Below are positions 14,652 to 21,301 of a DNA stretch of 24,500 nt, piece after piece. The notes beneath the pieces are model-generated. The model did not search any database, had not been told where the DNA came from, and was given only the letters and a program-made list of their open reading frames with translations. The position numbers and the translations under genes are program-made. Position 1 is the first letter of the stretch; each line of letters opens with the position of its first letter. The stretch comes from a virus: positions 1-24,500 of IMG/VR virus record IMGVR_UViG_3300030389_001015; one strand, given 5' to 3'.

Positions 14652-16438
14652 CATTAAGCCTTAAAATGTCAACACAAGAGGCAGAAAAAGGTTTAGAGAA
14701 AGTACAAAAAAATATAAAAGCAACAAACAAAGAGTTAAAAACAAATATTGATAATTTTGGTTTTTTAGGTGTTACTATAGGTGATGTAAAAGGCAAATTT
14801 GCAGACTTAAAAAAAATAGGTAGTCAAGCATTAACAGTTGTAAAACAACAAGGACAACAAGCCGCATTAGGTTTACGTATGATGTTCGGTGGCAAAATGA
14901 AAGCAGGTGCATCTGCATTATTTAAAACTATAAAAGTTGGTGTTGCATCTACTGGTATTGGTTTGTTAGTAGTAGCATTTGGCTCTTTATTGACTTTTTT
15001 TACAAAAACTAAAAGAGGTGCTGAATTATTAGAAACTGGTTTTAAAGCAATAGGGGCGGCTGTAGCAGTTATAACAGATAGAATAAGTAAAGTAGGTGAG
15101 GCAGTAACAAAAGTATTTAAAGGTGATTTTAAAGGTGCAATAGAAGATGTAAAAGGCTCAGTTAAAGGTTTAGGTGAAGAAATAGTGGAAGAAACTAAAC
15201 AAATGGTTGGGTTATCAAATGCCTCACAAAAATTAAGAGATAATCAAAGAGAATTAAACGTAGAAACTGCAAGGAGAAGAGCAGAACTTGAATCACTTAA
15301 ATTAATTGCAGAAGATACTACAAAAGATGAAGAAACTAGATTAAACGCCGCTCAAAAAGCATTAGATTTAGAAACTGATTTACTTGATAAAAGAGTAGCA
15401 AACGCGGAAGAAGCATTAAGGTTAAAAAAAGCAGAGGTTGATGCAAGTGAAAGTACTGCAGAGGATTTAGATGAGTTAGCACAATTAGAAATTGACTTAT
15501 TTAACATACAACAAGAAAGTACAACAAAACAGATAGAATTAAATAACAAGTTAAATAGCATACGTAAAGAGGGTGAGGCTAAACGTGAAGCAGAAGAGAA
15601 AGAAAGACAAGCACAAATAGATGAAGATAATAAAAAAAGAGAAGAAGAAGAAAAAATAGCAAATGACAAAAAAGTAGAAATGCTATCTAAAAGGTTACAA
15701 GCAGAGCAAGAGTTAGAATTAGCAAAAGCAACTAGTGATGAAGAAAGAGAATTATTAAAATTAGAACAAGATCAAGAAAAAGCATTAAAAGATGTAGAGG
15801 ATTTAGAAACTAGATTGGCAATAAAAGAAAAGTTTGAAATTGCAGAAACTGAGTTAAAAAATAAACATAATGAAAAACGTAAAGCAGATGATAAAGCAGT
15901 AGCAGATAGTAAAATGGCAGTAGGTTTACAAGCACTCAATGTAATGAGTGATATTGTAGGTAGAGAAAGTGCCGCTGGTAAAGCACTAGCAGTAGCACAA
16001 GCAACTATGAACACATACCAAGCCGCAACCAATGCTTTAGCTAATACACCTGCACCCCCACCTTTTCCACAAATAGCCGCCGCCCTAACAGTTGTAAGTG
16101 GTTTAATGCAAGTTAAAAAAATAGTAGCAACACCACCACCTAAAAAAATGGCTACTGGTGGTATGGTACGTGGTATTGGTACTGGTACAAGTGATAGTGT
16201 AGATGCAAGATTAAGTAAAGGTGAAAGTGTTATAAATGCAAAATCAACACGTATGTTTAGACCATTATTAAGTGCTTTAAATCAAGCTGGTGGTGGTAGA
16301 GGTTTTGCTAATGGTGGTATTGTAGGTGGTGATGCGGGTGGTATCACTACTGGTGTTGTAAAAGCATTTGTAGTAGCAGATGAAATGACAACTGAACAAG
16401 ATAGATTAAATAATATAAGAAGAAAAGCAACAATATAA
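14630..16438 (+). CDS. Tail tape measure protein
   Basis: A 602-residue protein. The N-terminus is helical, followed by a hydrophobic segment (about 102-125, IKVGVASTGIGLLVVAFGSL). A long charged coiled coil (about 200-430, rich in Glu/Lys/Ala) follows. Then comes an Ala-rich helix (AGKALAVAQATMNTYQAATN) and a Gly-rich C-terminus with MATGGMVRGIGTGTSDSV and ARLSKGESVINAK, the usual end of Bacteroidota-phage tape measure proteins. It sets tail length and is ejected with DNA. At roughly 0.15 nm per residue this predicts a tail of about 90 nm (inference). It overlaps the upstream 50-residue gene by 22 nt. Confidence 0.85.
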   Translation: MANKEQVTLSLKMSTQEAEKGLEKVQKNIKATNKELKTNIDNFGFLGVTIGDVKGKFADLKKIGSQALTVVKQQGQQAALGLRMMFGGKMKAGASALFKTIKVGVASTGIGLLVVAFGSLLTFFTKTKRGAELLETGFKAIGAAVAVITDRISKVGEAVTKVFKGDFKGAIEDVKGSVKGLGEEIVEETKQMVGLSNASQKLRDNQRELNVETARRRAELESLKLIAEDTTKDEETRLNAAQKALDLETDLLDKRVANAEEALRLKKAEVDASESTAEDLDELAQLEIDLFNIQQESTTKQIELNNKLNSIRKEGEAKREAEEKERQAQIDEDNKKREEEEKIANDKKVEMLSKRLQAEQELELAKATSDEERELLKLEQDQEKALKDVEDLETRLAIKEKFEIAETELKNKHNEKRKADDKAVADSKMAVGLQALNVMSDIVGRESAAGKALAVAQATMNTYQAATNALANTPAPPPFPQIAAALTVVSGLMQVKKIVATPPPKKMATGGMVRGIGTGTSDSVDARLSKGESVINAKSTRMFRPLLSALNQAGGGRGFANGGIVGGDAGGITTGVVKAFVVADEMTTEQDRLNNIRRKATI

Positions 16439-16442
16439 AATT

Positions 16443-17687
16443 ATGGAAAAAAAGACAACAAAAATAGTAGAGTTAGTTATAGATGATAACCATGAAGAAA
16501 TTACAATAGATGCTATAAGTTTAGTAACTGAACCTGCAATAGCAGAAAACTTTGTATATTTTAACAAACAAAAACATAACCTAACATTAGCAAAAGTAGA
16601 TGAAGAGCAAAAGTTACTTATATCACCTGCACTAATACCTAATAAGCATATATTTAGATTTGATGCAGAAACTAACCAGGAGTATTATGTATACTTTACA
16701 GAGGCAACTGTTAAGAAAGCATCAGAAATGTACTTAAAATACAACAATAACAATAATGCTACAGTACAACACGAAAACAAAATAACTGGTGTACATACTG
16801 TTGAGAGTTGGATTGTACAAAATCCTGAAATGGATAAATCTAAACTTTATGGTTATGATGTGCCTAAGGGTACGTGGTTTGTGTCTATGAAAATAGAAAA
16901 TGAAGAGATTATAGAGCGTATAAAAAATGGTGAATTACGTGGTTTATCAATAGAGGGTTATTTTACAGATAAAATGGCTAAAATGAGCAAGTTTGCAAGA
17001 GTTGGTAGCATGGTAACAGATGGCAAAGATGGTAAAATTGATTTACCATTATATGATAATGAAGATGAAGCACTTGCAAAAGCAAAAGAGTTAGGGTGTG
17101 AGGGTGTGCATTCTCATTCACTTGATGGAAAAGAAGTTTTTATGCCATGCTCAGACCATGATATCATTAGCAATTTATCAGAAATACTAAAAGAAGATTG
17201 TGAGTGTATGGATACTGAACTAATATCACCAAACCCTTGCACAAGTGGGTACGTACCATATGGACATAAAATAAAAGATGGTAAAAAAGTACCTAACTGT
17301 ATACCAGTTAATGCTAAAAAAAAGAAAAAAAAAAAGAAAAAAAAGCGTAGGTATTTAGAAAGTTATAATGATTACCCACAAAGTGCTAGTAATAATGCGT
17401 GTAAAGTTTTAAGGTGGATAGATGAACATGGTAGAGATGAAGTTAAAGGAATGACAAGGGTTGGTCTTGCAAGAGCAAACCAGTTGTGCAATAAAGAAAA
17501 TATAACAAGAGAAACTATATCACGCATGGCATCATTTAAAAGACATGAAAAAAATGCAGAAATTGACCCTAAATATAAAAGCACCCCCTGGAAAGACAAA
17601 GGATATGTAGCATGGCTAGGTTGGGGTGGTACAAGTGGAGTTAATTGGGCAATAAAAAAATTAAAACAAATAGATTCAAAAAAGTAA
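16443..17687 (+). CDS. XkdF-like prohead protease with extra C-terminal domain
   Basis: Residues 20-175 match the XkdF-type phage protease fold: AISLVTEPAIAENFVYF (24-40), QHENKITGVHTVESWIV (109-125), then WFVSMKIEN (145-153) and GELRGLSIEGYF (163-174). His110 and Ser169 are candidate catalytic residues. A small Cys/His module (GCEGVHSHSLDGKEVFMPC, 218-236) follows. After a ten-lysine tract (292-301), residues 306-408 form a separate domain (YNDYPQSASNNA, MASFKRHEKN, WGGTSGVNWAIKKLK) that I know from other Bacteroidota phage head proteins. It should process scaffold and capsid. Four bases separate it from the tape measure gene, and it sits before scaffold and capsid. The lysine tract is a possible slippage site. 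Confidence 0.75.
   Translation: MEKKTTKIVELVIDDNHEEITIDAISLVTEPAIAENFVYFNKQKHNLTLAKVDEEQKLLISPALIPNKHIFRFDAETNQEYYVYFTEATVKKASEMYLKYNNNNNATVQHENKITGVHTVESWIVQNPEMDKSKLYGYDVPKGTWFVSMKIENEEIIERIKNGELRGLSIEGYFTDKMAKMSKFARVGSMVTDGKDGKIDLPLYDNEDEALAKAKELGCEGVHSHSLDGKEVFMPCSDHDIISNLSEILKEDCECMDTELISPNPCTSGYVPYGHKIKDGKKVPNCIPVNAKKKKKKKKKKRRYLESYNDYPQSASNNACKVLRWIDEHGRDEVKGMTRVGLARANQLCNKENITRETISRMASFKRHEKNAEIDPKYKSTPWKDKGYVAWLGWGGTSGVNWAIKKLKQIDSKK
17315..17345 (+). other. A-rich slippery tract encoding ten lysines
   Basis: Runs of 8, 11 and 8 A broken by single G (about 17315-17345) contain several A AAA AAG heptamers in the reading frame, the classic bacterial -1 slippery motif. A -1 shift at the end gives GCG TAG (stop 17348-17350), truncating the protease at about 302 residues. 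A +1 shift also stops within a few codons. Confidence 0.4.
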
Positions 17688-17700
17688 CAAATAAAAGATA

Positions 17701-17712
17701 TTTATATTTACT
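17701..17712 (+). promoter_or_regulatory. Candidate phage late promoter (copy c), scaffold-capsid operon
   Basis: TTTATATTTACT lies in the 54-nt gap before the scaffold gene, 29 nt upstream of its ATG (17742). The downstream bases (ATAAATAACATAACTATA) closely resemble those after copy b at 7665. No terminator hairpin is seen in this gap, so read-through from the tail operon is also likely. Confidence 0.5.
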
Positions 17713-17741
17713 ATAAATAACATAACTATATTTTAATTAAA

Positions 17742-18389
17742 ATGGACTTAAAAACTAGAATCAGAGTTGCCTTAGGCATTGAGGAAGAAACTACTCAATT
17801 AGCATACGAGGGCAAATTAGCAGATGGTACTATAATTGTATCAGAGGCAGATGCTCTTGCTGAGGGTGTCGCAGTAAACGTACTTGTTGAAGATGGTACA
17901 CAAATACCATTACCAGTAGGTGAGTATGAAACAGAAGATGGCATGAAATTTATTGTAGAAGAAGAGGGTGTTATTGCATCTATGATGGAAGAGGCAGAAG
18001 AAGAAGATGAAGATGATATGAAAAAAGATGATGATGATAAAATTTATGAAGAAGACAAAGAAGAAATGTCAGATGATAATGCAGAACTATTTGCAGAAAT
18101 TGGTGCAGTAGTAAAAGAATTATTAGAAGAGGTTAAAAATGATTTAGCACGTATGAGTGCAGAGTTAGAAGAACTAAGATCAGAAAACCTTGCAAAAGAT
18201 GAAAACATAGCTGAACTACAAGAAGAAAATGTAGAATTAGCTAAACAAGTAAAAGATTTAGGTAATGAGCCAGGTGATGAGCCAGTTAAATTATCTAAAT
18301 TTAAAAAAGAGGCAGTTAAATTATCTAATGTAGAATATGATAAATTAACGCCACAACAAAAATATTTATATAACTTTAAAATTAAATAA
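17742..18389 (+). CDS. Capsid scaffold protein (probable)
   Basis: A very acidic 215-residue protein with no cysteine. Residues 20-75 are a small beta domain (GKLADGTIIVSEADALAEGV, then VGEYETEDGMKFIVEEEGVI) that I associate with Bacteroidota-phage genes just before the capsid. Residues 80-112 are an Asp/Glu/Lys-rich linker, and 113-175 are a predicted coiled coil (AEIGAVVKELLEEV, RMSAELEELRSENL, AELQEENVELAKQV). The basic C-terminus could bind capsid protein. It lies between the protease and, two bases on, the major capsid gene, the standard scaffold place. Confidence 0.75.
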   Translation: MDLKTRIRVALGIEEETTQLAYEGKLADGTIIVSEADALAEGVAVNVLVEDGTQIPLPVGEYETEDGMKFIVEEEGVIASMMEEAEEEDEDDMKKDDDDKIYEEDKEEMSDDNAELFAEIGAVVKELLEEVKNDLARMSAELEELRSENLAKDENIAELQEENVELAKQVKDLGNEPGDEPVKLSKFKKEAVKLSNVEYDKLTPQQKYLYNFKIK

Positions 18390-18391
18390 AA

Positions 18392-19255
18392 ATGGGTCTA
18401 ACGATTACTAGTTCATCCTATGCAGGTGAACATGCGGGGCTATATATTTCCCCTGCTTTAAAACAAGCAAAATCTCTTGAGTTTATAACTATGAGAGAAA
18501 ATGTAAATTACAAAGAGGTAGTAAACAAAGTAGTAGGTGCAGATTTAGTAAAAGATGGTACGTGTGCTTTTAATGAGCAAAGTGCATCACTTACGCTTAC
18601 AGAATCGGTTTTAGAAGTTGAGCAATTTCAAGTAAACCTTGATGTTTGTAAAAAAACGCTCTTGAGTGATTGGGCGTACGCACAACAAGATGATTTTGTT
18701 GCATATGCTACATCATATTTAGCTACAAGTATTGCAGATAGCGTAGAAAACTCTATTTGGCAAGGTAACACATCTACTAGTGGACAATTTAACAAAATTG
18801 CTACTGGCTCTATGACATCTTCAAGTGCGGGTGGTGCGTTTATATCAGGCTCTGGTACTGGTAACATAATTACTGAGTTAGGTACATTAGCATCTAATAT
18901 ACCAACGGCTGTCTATGGTACAGAAGATTTGTATATATACATGAATAAAAAGACATACAGATTGTATCTTTCGGCTATCTCAGCTTTAAGTGCTTTCCCT
19001 TTTAACCATATGGGGCAGTATACACCTGAGTTTGAAGGTATCAAGATTGCAGTTTGTCCAGGTATTGCAGACAACGTAATGTATGCAGGGCAAAAATCTA
19101 ACTTATTTTTCGGAACATCACTAAATTCTGATCTTACAGAAATCTCTGTTCTAGATATGAGTTCACTAGATGGGAGTCAAAATATTAGAATGGTTGCAAG
19201 ATGGACAGCAGGTGTTCAGGTAGGTGTTGCATCTGACTTTGTATACCACGCATAA
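18392..19255 (+). CDS. Major capsid protein
   Basis: A 287-residue protein with position, size and pattern of an HK97-fold capsid protein: helical N-terminal segment, central hydrophobic helix region (DDFVAYATSYLATSIADSVE), then YGTEDLYIYMNKKTYRLYL (about 185-203), EGIKIAVCPGIADNVMYAGQ and a C-terminal ARWTAGVQVGVASDFVYHA typical of capsid beta-strands. Codons are less AT-rich than in neighbours (GCG, GGC, CTT, TCT used more), as expected for a highly expressed gene. Its own hairpin follows the stop. It is 2 nt after the scaffold gene. Processing by the upstream protease is inferred. Confidence 0.85.
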   Translation: MGLTITSSSYAGEHAGLYISPALKQAKSLEFITMRENVNYKEVVNKVVGADLVKDGTCAFNEQSASLTLTESVLEVEQFQVNLDVCKKTLLSDWAYAQQDDFVAYATSYLATSIADSVENSIWQGNTSTSGQFNKIATGSMTSSSAGGAFISGSGTGNIITELGTLASNIPTAVYGTEDLYIYMNKKTYRLYLSAISALSAFPFNHMGQYTPEFEGIKIAVCPGIADNVMYAGQKSNLFFGTSLNSDLTEISVLDMSSLDGSQNIRMVARWTAGVQVGVASDFVYHA

Positions 19256-19271
19256 TTAATAACTAGCTAAC

Positions 19272-19297
19272 AGTAAGGGGCGTTAAAACCCCTTGCT
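19272..19297 (+). terminator. GC-rich hairpin after the major capsid gene
   Basis: AGTAAGGGG (19272-19280) pairs with CCCCTTGCT (19289-19297) including one T-G wobble, with an 8-nt loop CGTTAAAA. It begins 17 nt after the capsid stop. No T-run follows, so it may act as an attenuator or mRNA-stabilising end, keeping capsid expression above that of the next gene. Confidence 0.6.
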
Positions 19298-19322
19298 TAA
19301 AGCATCTAAAACATATAAAAAT

Positions 19323-19877
19323 ATGGCATGTGAACTAACCAAAGGCAGACAACTCGACTGCCGCGACGTGATGGGGGGTGTGAAAAACATCTACTTTGCA
19401 CAACATGAGGACGCTACTGTAACTACGGGTGCTACTGGTGAGGTAACTGATTTAGATATAACTACTAATTTATTTAAATACGCATTACCACGTGGTACTG
19501 CATCTTTTACAGAAACTGTACAACCATCTGTTGAAAATGGTACAGTATTTTTTGAGCCTAGTGTAAATATTATGTTACACAAAATGACTGTAGCAGATAG
19601 AAATGAGTTAAAATTATTAGCACAAAATAGATTATTAGTATTTGTAGAATTACAACAAGTACAAGGTAATGGACAAAACCAAATTTGGTGCTTAGGCAAA
19701 GAGAATGGCTTAGAACTATCAGCTGGTACTACTCAAAGTGGTGCGGCTTTTGGAGATATGGTAGGTTATAATTTAACATTTACAGGTGCAGAATCAGAGC
19801 CTTGTTTATTAGTGCAGTCATACACGACTACACCATTTGACAATGCAGGGTTTACAGTAACAGTAACTGCATCATAA
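19323..19877 (+). CDS. Probable major tail tube protein
   Basis: From ATG 19323 the protein has 184 residues and begins MACELTKGRQLDCRDVMGG, followed by VKNIYFAQHED. A longer frame opens at TTG 19293, but that codon lies inside the hairpin arm (19289-19297), so ATG 19323, preceded by an A-rich stretch, is preferred. The middle (FTETVQPSVENGTVFFEP, then KMTVADRNELKLLAQNRLLV) and end (FGDMVGYNLTFTGAESEPCL) match my memory of a Bacteroidota-phage virion family that I take to be the tail tube. It could alternatively be a capsid-associated protein, given its place directly after the capsid gene. Confidence 0.6.
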   Translation: MACELTKGRQLDCRDVMGGVKNIYFAQHEDATVTTGATGEVTDLDITTNLFKYALPRGTASFTETVQPSVENGTVFFEPSVNIMLHKMTVADRNELKLLAQNRLLVFVELQQVQGNGQNQIWCLGKENGLELSAGTTQSGAAFGDMVGYNLTFTGAESEPCLLVQSYTTTPFDNAGFTVTVTAS

Positions 19878-19903
19878 TATATAAAATTATATATAAAATC
19901 AAC

Positions 19904-19932
19904 AAAAGGTAGGGTAAAACCTACCTTTTTTT
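19904..19932 (+). terminator. Rho-independent terminator after the tail tube gene
   Basis: A perfect 10-bp stem AAAAGGTAGG (19904-19913) and CCTACCTTTT (19920-19929) with loop GTAAAA is followed by a T-run to 19932. This is the clearest intrinsic terminator in the window and ends the capsid/tail-tube transcript. Confidence 0.85.
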
Positions 19933-19959
19933 GTATATAAGCGTAATAAAATTAAGTTT

Positions 19960-19971
19960 TTTATATTTACT
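19960..19971 (+). promoter_or_regulatory. Candidate phage late promoter (copy d), operon starting at 19978
   Basis: TTTATATTTACT follows the terminator at 19904-19932 and ends 6 nt before the ATG at 19978. If its TATATTTA core is a -7 box, the transcript would start at or just before the ATG, giving a leaderless or nearly leaderless message. Its place right after a terminator is what supports promoter function. Confidence 0.5.
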
Positions 19972-19977
19972 TAAAAG

Positions 19978-20343
19978 ATGTTATACATAAAAAAGGCAGT
20001 AACTAACACAATTAAGGTAGCTTTAGCCGATAAGGTTAAAACTGCAGTAACACAATACAAGATCATTTTAACAAATGATATAAAAAATGTTAATCAAGAG
20101 TTAGTTATTACACCTACTTTTACAAAAAGATATGCACAATTTACAATAATTGAGCCAGGTGGTATAGCATTAACAGATGAGGGTAGTTACACATATGAAA
20201 TAACTGGTGATGGTGTAACACTAGCAAAAGGTAAGGCAATAGTATATGATGGTACGTTTACAACTGCTAGTAAATTTGGTGATGAGGTAACATATACTGA
20301 ACATGAAACAAGTGTAACAAACACACAATATATAACTATATAA
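19978..20343 (+). CDS. Small phage structural protein, 121 residues
   Basis: A beta-rich protein (KVALADKVKTAVTQYKIILT, then TKRYAQFTIIEPG, ending in DEVTYTEHETSVTNTQYITI). The 'Y-x-I-x-x-T-N-D ... R-Y-x-x-F-T-I-x-E ... G-x-Y-x-Y-E-I' pattern is one I associate with small virion proteins near the capsid in Bacteroidota phages; no function is assigned there to my knowledge. A decoration or neck role is possible. It is the first gene after a clear terminator and the promoter candidate at 19960. Four bases separate it from the next gene. Confidence 0.6.
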   Translation: MLYIKKAVTNTIKVALADKVKTAVTQYKIILTNDIKNVNQELVITPTFTKRYAQFTIIEPGGIALTDEGSYTYEITGDGVTLAKGKAIVYDGTFTTASKFGDEVTYTEHETSVTNTQYITI

Positions 20344-20347
20344 AATT

Positions 20348-20605
20348 ATGGCTAAAAATCAAGTACAATTATTAAATGAGCAATTAGGTAAGGGTGGTAA
20401 TAGTGTTGTCTTTACAACTGCGGCTCAAACAGAAAACTTTTATGCAGTTCACTTTGTAACAGAAAGTGTAGTTAGTGCAATTACAATAACTAACTGTACT
20501 GGTGAAAGTGCATTACAGACAACTATTCCTGCTGGAACAGTTATATTTGCTAATATTACTGCAATTACTATGGCAAGTGGTGTTGCAATAGGTTATCATA
20601 ACTAA
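20348..20605 (+). CDS. Small virion protein, 85 residues
   Basis: An 85-residue protein with a Gly-rich N-terminus and alternating beta-strands: FYAVHFVTESVVSAITITNC, then LQTTIPAGTVIFANITAITM and ASGVAIGYHN. The 'T-I-P-A-G-T-x-x-x-x-x-I-T-x-I-x-M-x-S-G-x-x-x-x-Y' ending is one I have seen in small phage structural genes. A single jelly-roll or Ig-like decoration protein would fit. Function is not established. It is packed 4 nt after the preceding gene and 1 nt before the LamG-like gene. Confidence 0.55.
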   Translation: MAKNQVQLLNEQLGKGGNSVVFTTAAQTENFYAVHFVTESVVSAITITNCTGESALQTTIPAGTVIFANITAITMASGVAIGYHN

Positions 20606-20606
20606 T

Positions 20607-21299
20607 ATGTTAAATCAAGCATTAGTATTAAAATCTAGGGTTAGTAGTGGTTTTGCTATTACAGATATTGAAAATTTAAAAGTATGGTTTAAATTTAATA
20701 CAGGACAAGGTGCAATAACTGATGGTATACAATGGAATGATAGTAGTGGTAATAATAACCATGCTAGTCAAACTGCAGATGCTCAAGAGGGTAGTGGATT
20801 TAGTAATGGTGGTTTTGTAACAGATGCAGGTAATCAAGATAATTTAGATTTTTCTACTACTTTTACAGAAAGTGGTGATTATCACGTATTTATGGTATTA
20901 GATTTATCTGAAGAAAATAGTGAAACATTTATTAGTAGTGCAGATAATACATCATTTATGCGTTTTGCACAAGGTGGTGCTGCAACTGCATTTAAAATGA
21001 AACATGGTGGCACTGCTTTAAACATAACACTATCAAGTGGATTTGGTACTACAAAAGCAATAGCAGAAGTTAGTAGAAATTCTAGCAATTTAGTGAGAGT
21101 AGGAAAGAATGGTGTATCTTTAGGTACTGGTACTGGTAGTGGTACATTTGGTTTTGAACAAATTGGAGCATCAACAGGTGCATCATCATTAACATCTGCA
21201 ACAATATTTGAAGTGGTAATATTTAGCAGTTTATTATCTGCTACTGATTCTGAGAAAGTACGTAATGATATTGCAGATCGAAATAGTATAAGTTTATAA
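20607..21299 (+). CDS. LamG/concanavalin-like virion protein
   Basis: A 230-residue protein with the features of a laminin-G/concanavalin A-like jelly-roll: LKVWFKFNTGQG (24-35), QWNDSSGNNNHASQTADAQE (42-61), a run of beta-strands, and the terminal IFEVVIFSSLLSATDSEKVR before a short helix, a common ending of this fold in phage virion proteins. Such domains bind glycans, so it may help adsorption, either on the head surface or as a fibre. No signal peptide is seen. It lies between small structural genes and the portal, 1-2 nt from both neighbours. Confidence 0.7.
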   Translation: MLNQALVLKSRVSSGFAITDIENLKVWFKFNTGQGAITDGIQWNDSSGNNNHASQTADAQEGSGFSNGGFVTDAGNQDNLDFSTTFTESGDYHVFMVLDLSEENSETFISSADNTSFMRFAQGGAATAFKMKHGGTALNITLSSGFGTTKAIAEVSRNSSNLVRVGKNGVSLGTGTGSGTFGFEQIGASTGASSLTSATIFEVVIFSSLLSATDSEKVRNDIADRNSISL

Positions 21300-21301
21300 T
21301 T

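Noticed and set aside
14405-14796. Two overlapping minus-strand open frames with hydrophobic residues
   Set aside because: Hydrophobicity comes from reverse reading of A-rich lysine codons (Phe/Leu runs). The region is well explained by + strand genes.
16061-16092. Locally GC-rich patch (GCCGCCGCCC) in the tape measure gene
   Set aside because: It encodes an Ala/Pro-rich helix junction continuous with the protein; no repeat, insertion or site is visible.
19293-19322. Longer form of the tail tube gene from TTG 19293
   Set aside because: The TTG lies inside the arm of a stable hairpin (19289-19297) and the added ten residues look unlike a family N-terminus; ATG 19323 follows an A-rich stretch as in neighbouring genes.
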